From positions 744,001 to 808,000 of the forward strand of contig JANFNE010000006.1 of NCBI GenBank assembly GCA_024867545.1: a DNA stretch of 64,000 bases. Reading direction: 5' to 3'. Positions 63,901 through 64,000 of this stretch are shown one piece after another (the first letter of the stretch is position 1; each line of letters begins with the position of its first letter). The stretch comes from Phytopythium helicoides (Eukaryota; Oomycota; Peronosporomycetes; Pythiales; Pythiaceae). The notes under the pieces were generated by a model. That model searched no databases. It worked only from the letters and a program-made list of their open reading frames with translations, and was not told the origin of the DNA. Position numbers and translations under genes: made by a program.

Positions 63901-64000
63901 ATGCCTCGAGCACACCAAAATCGCTTAGAGTATCCTGCTGCTTGAAAAAGTCGCCAGCCGCTTCTTCCAGCAAGCGGCGCAGGAAGCTCTGGAACGGAAC
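60932..64000 (-). CDS. DENN-like plus MORN-repeat protein, 5' end outside the window
   Basis: Frame open from the right window edge to TGA at 60932, at least 1022 aa. The N-terminal ~230 residues (LYRKLMTGVNFGELPYREIHVG, LAVLRVILLEGRIACYSADA, AILALLPGTL, YGMPFSLFHNDCVLQPCFTADQLD) resemble the AVL9/Afi1-type DENN module involved in membrane traffic and Rab activation. From residue ~350 there are about twenty MORN repeats in two long blocks (pattern YEGDFMRGKRHGFGIYVE, YTGEWLDNFFHGMGVYTNADG). A basic Ser/Arg spacer (STERRRSSQRERRSSSASG) separates the blocks. MORN repeats bind membrane lipids or form dimers. The combination suggests a membrane-anchored traffic regulator. It ends LRDGTEHVYAK. Confidence 0.75.
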   Translation of the reverse strand, partial: VPFQSFLRRLLEEAAGDFFKQQDTLSDFGVLEALYRKLMTGVNFGELPYREIHVGLPAVPLVRWFRKDILAVLRVILLEGRIACYSADASVASAATLAILALLPGTLAESSSFTSRTIQAVIYRLRRYGMPFSLFHNDCVLQPCFTADQLDIYGSKGFLVGTSDSLLLKNPKSNLDVIVDLDIRQVIAFPTLKSEHSFGIGAMTSHRLGSVMRRIGVSGIDGSKRSSSTRPATHASELNFSDQEQSGQPKVLVRQQSRAGAAMKSVESDIDWVLGQFQSYFEEFLAEGFNGLFGAAKEVCESDSGGSNSLNNLVSGRTYDPYHPSIRSRLEDLAAPIFGEHASFYAEYGRAWTHAWQQTHNYNEWIQSHRLDRRRSTIQTYLPPPQEGKATYTYPNGDEYEGDFMRGKRHGFGIYVEFVTKNQYEGDWELDERHGKGVLTAKSSGYIYDGEWRHDMRCGHGHSTLKNVESYTGEWLDNFFHGMGVYTNADGDVYNGEWHRGVKHGAGKLIVARRHRDEEYEGVKQYTGEFVSGKFHGIGACEYMDGTEYSGGFQDGKRHGTGVLVRPNGDRYDGQWWKGFRHGEGSAYSGKSGITKEGTWQKDAEVDGSWFITYQNGDKYSGECRRGRPWGEGVCKYANGSSYSGAWVDGLREGFGVCINPDGSILEGEWKNSVFIKSVRQPSRFVDIPLSTERRRSSQRERRSSSASGINDEQSAIRPTSGHHEYTYPNGDVYEGEFQGGKRHGFGVFTERATGNVYEGEWHHDVRHGSGVLTSGLKDFIYDGHWEDDVRQGYGHCVIRGCETYSGNWTSNQFNGSGKYIDAEGAVYEGEFERGKKHGAGKQTSSTGGASYTGEWQDGVREGIGTAVFPDGSTYSGSWKNDLQDGEGTFVSAQGGEKYIGQWRRGKREGEGVLSITTSGVVKEGEWFADEPVDGEWTIIFPDGSKFTGQCVKGRPHGRGVCKYANGDLYDGMWVNGKRHGTGTGFFANGESFIGDWENNHVALNGRGRLTLRDGTEHVYAK

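Noticed and set aside
1..64000. tRNA, rRNA or snRNA genes and intact transposons
   Set aside because: None recognised by eye on either strand; a covariance-model and repeat-library search would be needed to exclude them.

Overview
The window looks like nuclear DNA of an oomycete (Phytophthora/Pythium type). The evidence is a large set of AA17 copper monooxygenase genes (a family known from oomycetes), short GT-AG introns of about 50-80 bp, compact gene-dense housekeeping blocks, and a seven-transmembrane receptor fused to a TKL kinase, a fusion known from Phytophthora. Exon structures below were derived by hand from splice sites and reading-frame phase. No transcript data were available.

Layout. 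(1) 1-1781: 5' part of a U2AF large subunit gene (minus). (2) 2.4-20.9 kb: secreted-enzyme cluster holding three AA17 genes, five intact palmitoyl-thioesterase-like lipases (four minus, one plus), lipase relics, an enoyl-ACP reductase, a small secreted protein, and a fourth AA17 gene at 20-20.9 kb. (3) 22.1-28.1 kb and 47.2-54.1 kb: two arms of a large inverted duplication. Each arm carries alternating class A AA17 genes and class B (divergent AA17-like) genes in head-to-head pairs. The left arm is degraded (one 5'-truncated A gene, one A relic); the right arm is intact. (4) 28.3-47.1 kb, between the arms: TBC/rhodanese/PDZ/FN3 protein, LRR protein with an AT-AC intron and an in-frame TGA, GPCR-TKL kinase, AA17-like protein without the N-terminal His, DUF4200 coiled-coil protein, XPG/Rad2 nuclease, and a protein with Tudor-like repeats. 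(5) 54.2-64 kb: methyltransferase-like/TPR gene with a frameshift, small basic protein, DUF455-glycosyltransferase fusion, a second AA17-like protein without His1, and a DENN-like/MORN protein running off the window.

Themes. The secreted enzymes (AA17 and lipases) are likely extracellular and may act on plant cell walls or host surfaces. They evolve by tandem and inverted duplication, gene conversion and decay. The housekeeping genes lie in divergent pairs with short shared promoters containing CCAAT boxes. The most notable points are the inverted-arm architecture with conserved bidirectional promoter motifs, the covariation of the two presumed copper histidines among AA17 paralogues, the U12-type AT-AC intron, and the uniform Cys-plus-basic C-terminal tails of the secreted AA17 proteins.
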